From: Poronia punctata
Taxonomy: Eukaryota; Ascomycota; Sordariomycetes; Xylariales; Xylariaceae
Assembly (NCBI GenBank): GCA_022579005.1
Contig: MU401471.1
Coordinates: 244,641 to 308,640, forward strand
DNA: 64,000 nucleotides
Direction of reading: 5' to 3'
The notes beneath the pieces were generated by a model. It did not search any database. It was not told where the DNA came from and was given only the letters and a program-made list of their open reading frames with translations. The stretch's first letter is position 1. Every line of letters begins with the position of its first letter. A program made the translations under genes and the position numbers. Shown here piece after piece: positions 60,413 through 64,000 of this stretch.

Positions 60413-62111
60413 TATTGCTTTTTTCCTATTTTTAAAGCTATTTTAACTTTTTAAATTTTAAAACCTCTTTGCTTAATAGCGCTATATTATATGCTTTTAA
60501 ATTTTTTATAGCATTAATACTAATTTTTAAAAGCTGCCTTTTAAGCTTTATTATTAAGTTCTTTACTAACTTAAGTATATAATAGTTATAATAAAGAGCT
60601 AAAATAGCTATAATAACTTTAAAGTAGTATTTTTTTGCAGTAATATAATTAGCTATAACATTAGCTTAGTTAAAAGTAAAGATCTTTTTATTTTAAGTGC
60701 TATATATATTTTTTTAACGCTAACTTTAGCTTATAGCTATAGTATTTAGTAGCTATTTTCTTAGCTTTAACTATTAATTTTGCTATTAAATTAAGCTTTT
60801 TATAAATTAACGCGCTACTAGTTTAATTAACTATTTTTTAAGCTTTTAAAAGCGTTTTTAAGTTAAGTTTAGTAATAAGTTTTTATTTTCTTTTTTATTT
60901 TTTAAGCTTTTTAAAAAAGGCAAGTTATTTTTTAAATCTTTAAATAGCTAATTTAAATCTAGCATAATTTTACTATTATTATTATTAACTTTTTAAGCAT
61001 ATAAACTAATTATAAGCTTATTACTAGCTTTTAGCTTAAAGCTAAAAATGTTTTTTATTAGCTTTTAATACTTTAAGGTCTAAGCTTAAAAATATACTAT
61101 ATTTTTATAACTTTAGTATTGTTAAATAAGTATAATGCTACTAAAATTGCTAGCAAAGTAATTAATTTAAAAATAACTAGCTTAAATATTATTAGTAGCA
61201 GTTATAAGCTTTAAGTTTTTATTTTATTTAAATTTATTAGTATAATAAAAATCAAACTATAAAGTAGCTTTTTTTTAAAAGTAAAAGTACTTATTTTAAA
61301 CCTTTTTAACGTTTATACCTTTTTTAGCACTATAATGTTTTTTTAATATAGTTATTAACGCTATAAAGCTATTACTTTTAATTTTACTAAATAAAGTATA
61401 ATAGCTAGCTTTTAAGTAGTTTTTAATATACTTTAAAAGGGCTACTATTAATGCTAAAGTTTAAAAAAAATAAAAAAAGGTTTAGCTAAAAATAGCTTTA
61501 TATTAGCTTTGCGTTACTTATAAAATAAGGTAGTTAAGCTAGCTAAGCTAGTTAAACTAGCTAGGTTAGCTACTAAAAAAGCTAAATTTACTTTTTATTA
61601 TAATAAAAAGTATAAATTTACTATTTTTTTAACTTTTAACTGCTTATAACTACTTTAAAAGCTTTACTTATACTTTTTAAATCTAATACTTAACTTTTTT
61701 TAATTTGCTTTTATTTTTAATTAAAAAATACTAAATTTTAGCTTTTAATAAAGCTAGCTATTTATAATAGGTCTAAGCTATTAATAATAAGCTTTTACTA
61801 TTATAAAAAGCTAATATAAAGTAGTTAAAGCCTTTTAAACTTATAAAAATAGCTTTATTTTATAATAGTAGTAATAAAAGCCTTTGCTAAAAGATTTAAT
61901 AACTTTATAATATTAAAAGTAGCATATATTTAAGGCCTTTAGCATAGCCTAGACTTTTACTATAAAAAAAAATTAATAATTTTTTAACTAAATATAATTT
62001 AACTTATTTATCTTATAAAGATCTGCTAGTATTGCTTAATTAGCTATAACTTTACTTTATAAGTAACCTACTTTGCGTTTTACTTATAACAAGAATATTA
62101 TAGGCTATAAA

Positions 62112-62140
62112 AATAAGTAATAAGTAACTAGACTAAACAC
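62112..62140. repeat. Inner inverted repeat, right arm
   Basis: Partner of 51502-51529. The plus-strand segment starts AATAAGTAATAAGTAAC and ends CTAAACAC. Confidence 0.65.
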
Positions 62141-62198
62141 TACTTAATCAATGCATCTTATTAGCTTATAACCCTTAAACACAAGTACTTTTAGCGCA

Positions 62199-62226
62199 AT
62201 GTAAAGGCGTTTTTATTAAAGAGATA
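62199..62226. repeat. Outer inverted repeat, right arm
   Basis: Partner of 51255-51282 with one mismatch in 28. The surrounding sequence (about 62.14-62.30 kb) is visibly less A+T-saturated than its neighbours. Confidence 0.85.
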
Positions 62227-64000
62227 CCTGTTAAAACTAGCATAAATAGCTAAATTATATGTATTAATTAATGTACATATAAAGAGGTAAGACTTCTTTT
62301 CTTTGCAAAATCTATATATACTAAATAAGTAAAGAAAAACTTTTTATAAAAGGACTTTTTTTTTTATAGTAGTTTTTACTATAGCTATATAACTTTTACT
62401 ATATAAGCATTATATTAATTTTTATTATTTTATAACTTGTTAAATCTAATATACTTCTTTAAAATAAGCTAATATATTAGTTTATTTTATAGCTATAAAT
62501 AATATCTTTATTTTATAATATTATAGCTTTTATAGTAATAGTTATAGTATTTTAAATTGTTTTAATTTATTTTCTTAGTTTTTTTACACTTTTATAGTAA
62601 TAAGCTAGTTAATTTTAGTTTAAATAGCTTTAACATTAACTAAATTAATTTATTATAAAAAGCTTGCTTATTTATTTTATGCTAAAAACTTTATAAAACT
62701 ATTTACTATTATTAAATTTATTAATATATAAACTACTTAAAATGTTTTATTAATTACTTTTTAATATAATTAGTAGTTATATATATTAATGTGCTATAAT
62801 TTTATTTTAAGTATTATAATATTTTTATTTACTAAATTAACAGTTTATTAGTTATTATACTAAATAATAATATGCTTTTATTTTAAATTAACGCTAAGCT
62901 TGTTAATAAGCTAGCTAATAAATATAGCTTTTTTTATAGCTTAAGCTAATATAAAAAGCTTAGCTTTAATTATAAAAGTAATAATAATATCTTGTTTATT
63001 TGCTTTTTAACTAATAAGTTTACTTAAAAAAAATATTATATATGCTTATAAGCTTTTTTAATTAATAGTATTGTTAGCAAATAATAAATTACTAGCTATT
63101 TTAAGCTTATTTTTATTTTTAAACTATAAAATAAAGCGTTAATTTATTTAAAAATAGTTTAATACTTAGTTAGTAGCAACGTAGTAAGCAAAAAAAAAGT
63201 TATAGTTAAATTATAAAAGCTATAATATAATAAAAGCAATATTTAGTTTAATAATAACTATAATATATATAATTAATTTAATTTTATATTAATAGTAATA
63301 AACTTTTTAATAAATAGCAGTTTTTTTATATAAAAGTAGCTTAATAAATTTTATAAAAGTTAATAGTATTTTGCTTAAAAAGTTACTTAACTTATATATT
63401 TTTTTAATATATATAGCTTATAATAGCTAAACTAAGCTTTACTTATAGTTTTAAATAATTTTTATATTTAAAAACTACTTTAAATTATAACTTTTAATTA
63501 GTTAATATTAATTTTTTAATTTTTTAATAGCTATAAAAGCTTTAAATTTATAAATTTCTTAATAAGCAAGCACAAGGTTATTAATATATATAAATAATAA
63601 TATTTTATTTTTAATAAATATATAAGGTTTATAAAGCACTAGCTTAAATCTAAGCTTTAAAAGTATTAATATAAGCTTTTTTGTTATAAAAGTAGTAATT
63701 TTTATAATTTATAAAAAGCTTTTAAAAGTTATAAAATACGTTTTTTTTTTATAGCTATAAAGCATTTTTATATATATTAGTTTTTAAAGCAATATGTTAA
63801 TAAAAGTGTTAACTATATTATATTATTTTAACTTAAAGTTAAACTTAGCTATAATAATAGCTAGTGTTTTAAAAGACTTTTTAGCTAAAATAAAAGCATA
63901 TATATTTTTATATTTATTTATAAGCTATTAGTTTTTTTAAACTATAATTTATGCTTTATACTTTAAGTAAAAGCTTTTTTTATTAAACTTATAAATATAT

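Larger units (their letters stand above)
51340..64000. other. Extremely A+T-rich, gene-free island (RIP-like)
   Basis: About 12.6 kb in which A and T make up the great majority of bases, G and C are isolated, and stop codons occur in every frame. The only frame over 60 codons is a polyleucine artefact of a minisatellite at 60.3 kb. The composition is what repeated C-to-T mutation (RIP) leaves in old transposons. It reaches the right edge of the window. Islands of less altered sequence remain around 59.22-59.55 kb and 62.03-62.33 kb. Confidence 0.9.

Noticed and set aside
60229..60435. Polyleucine open frame in the A+T-rich island
   Set aside because: It is generated by the 12-bp TTATTACTACTT minisatellite and has no coding context.

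Overview
The window is filamentous ascomycete nuclear DNA, most likely from a Sordariomycete. The genes carry short GT-AG introns (about 50-150 nt) with CTAAC/CTGAC-like branch points. There is a Zn(II)2Cys6 transcription factor, UTP10, DCP2 and USE1 have typical filamentous-fungal forms, and the last ~12.6 kb is an extremely A+T-rich island of the kind left by repeat-induced point mutation (RIP). No tRNA, rRNA, CRISPR or bacterial-type operon signal was recognised. Species was not determined.

Layout. 1-297: possible 3' end of a gene cut by the window edge. 347-1998 (-): LAT-type amino acid permease. 4296-5717 (+): conserved-looking fungal protein of unknown function. 6714-9117 (+): BRCT-WGR protein with a long acidic coiled-coil tail. 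10169-11333 (-): SNARE USE1. 12036-14864 (-): decapping enzyme DCP2. 17392-19133 (-): two-RRM protein in at least five small exons, easily missed by ORF calling. 20693-20702: assembly gap. 20855-26356 (-): UTP10. 27267-28365 (+): SGNH/GDSL esterase without a visible start codon. 30028-31959 (+): protein with a possible retropepsin-like segment. 32586-34434 (+): bifunctional thiamine enzyme THI6. 34949-36027 (+): isochorismatase-family hydrolase. 36679-38601 (-): 5-aminolevulinate synthase. 40215-41570 (-): low-complexity DSYGS-repeat protein. 44709-47148 (+) and 47548-49475 (-): convergent Zn2Cys6 regulator and DHA2-type MFS exporter. 51.3-64 kb: A+T-rich transposon graveyard with a diverged direct-repeat (LTR-like) pair and two nested sets of inverted repeats.

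Most genes are unrelated housekeeping functions (RNA decapping, ribosome biogenesis, ER-Golgi SNARE, thiamine and heme synthesis) and form no operon-like unit. The one plausible functional pair is the regulator and exporter at 44.7-49.5 kb, which lies next to the A+T-rich island and looks like an accessory module. Exon structures were deduced by hand from splice signals, reading frame and recall of family sequences, and have not been aligned to any database.

The most interesting signals are the nested inverted and direct repeats of the A+T-rich island and the sequence context of its surviving cytosines, an 8-mer (TACTCGTA) that is strongly over-represented in the intergenic DNA, a gap whose two flanks are noisy copies of one another, and a 31-residue tandem duplication in the DSYGS protein.
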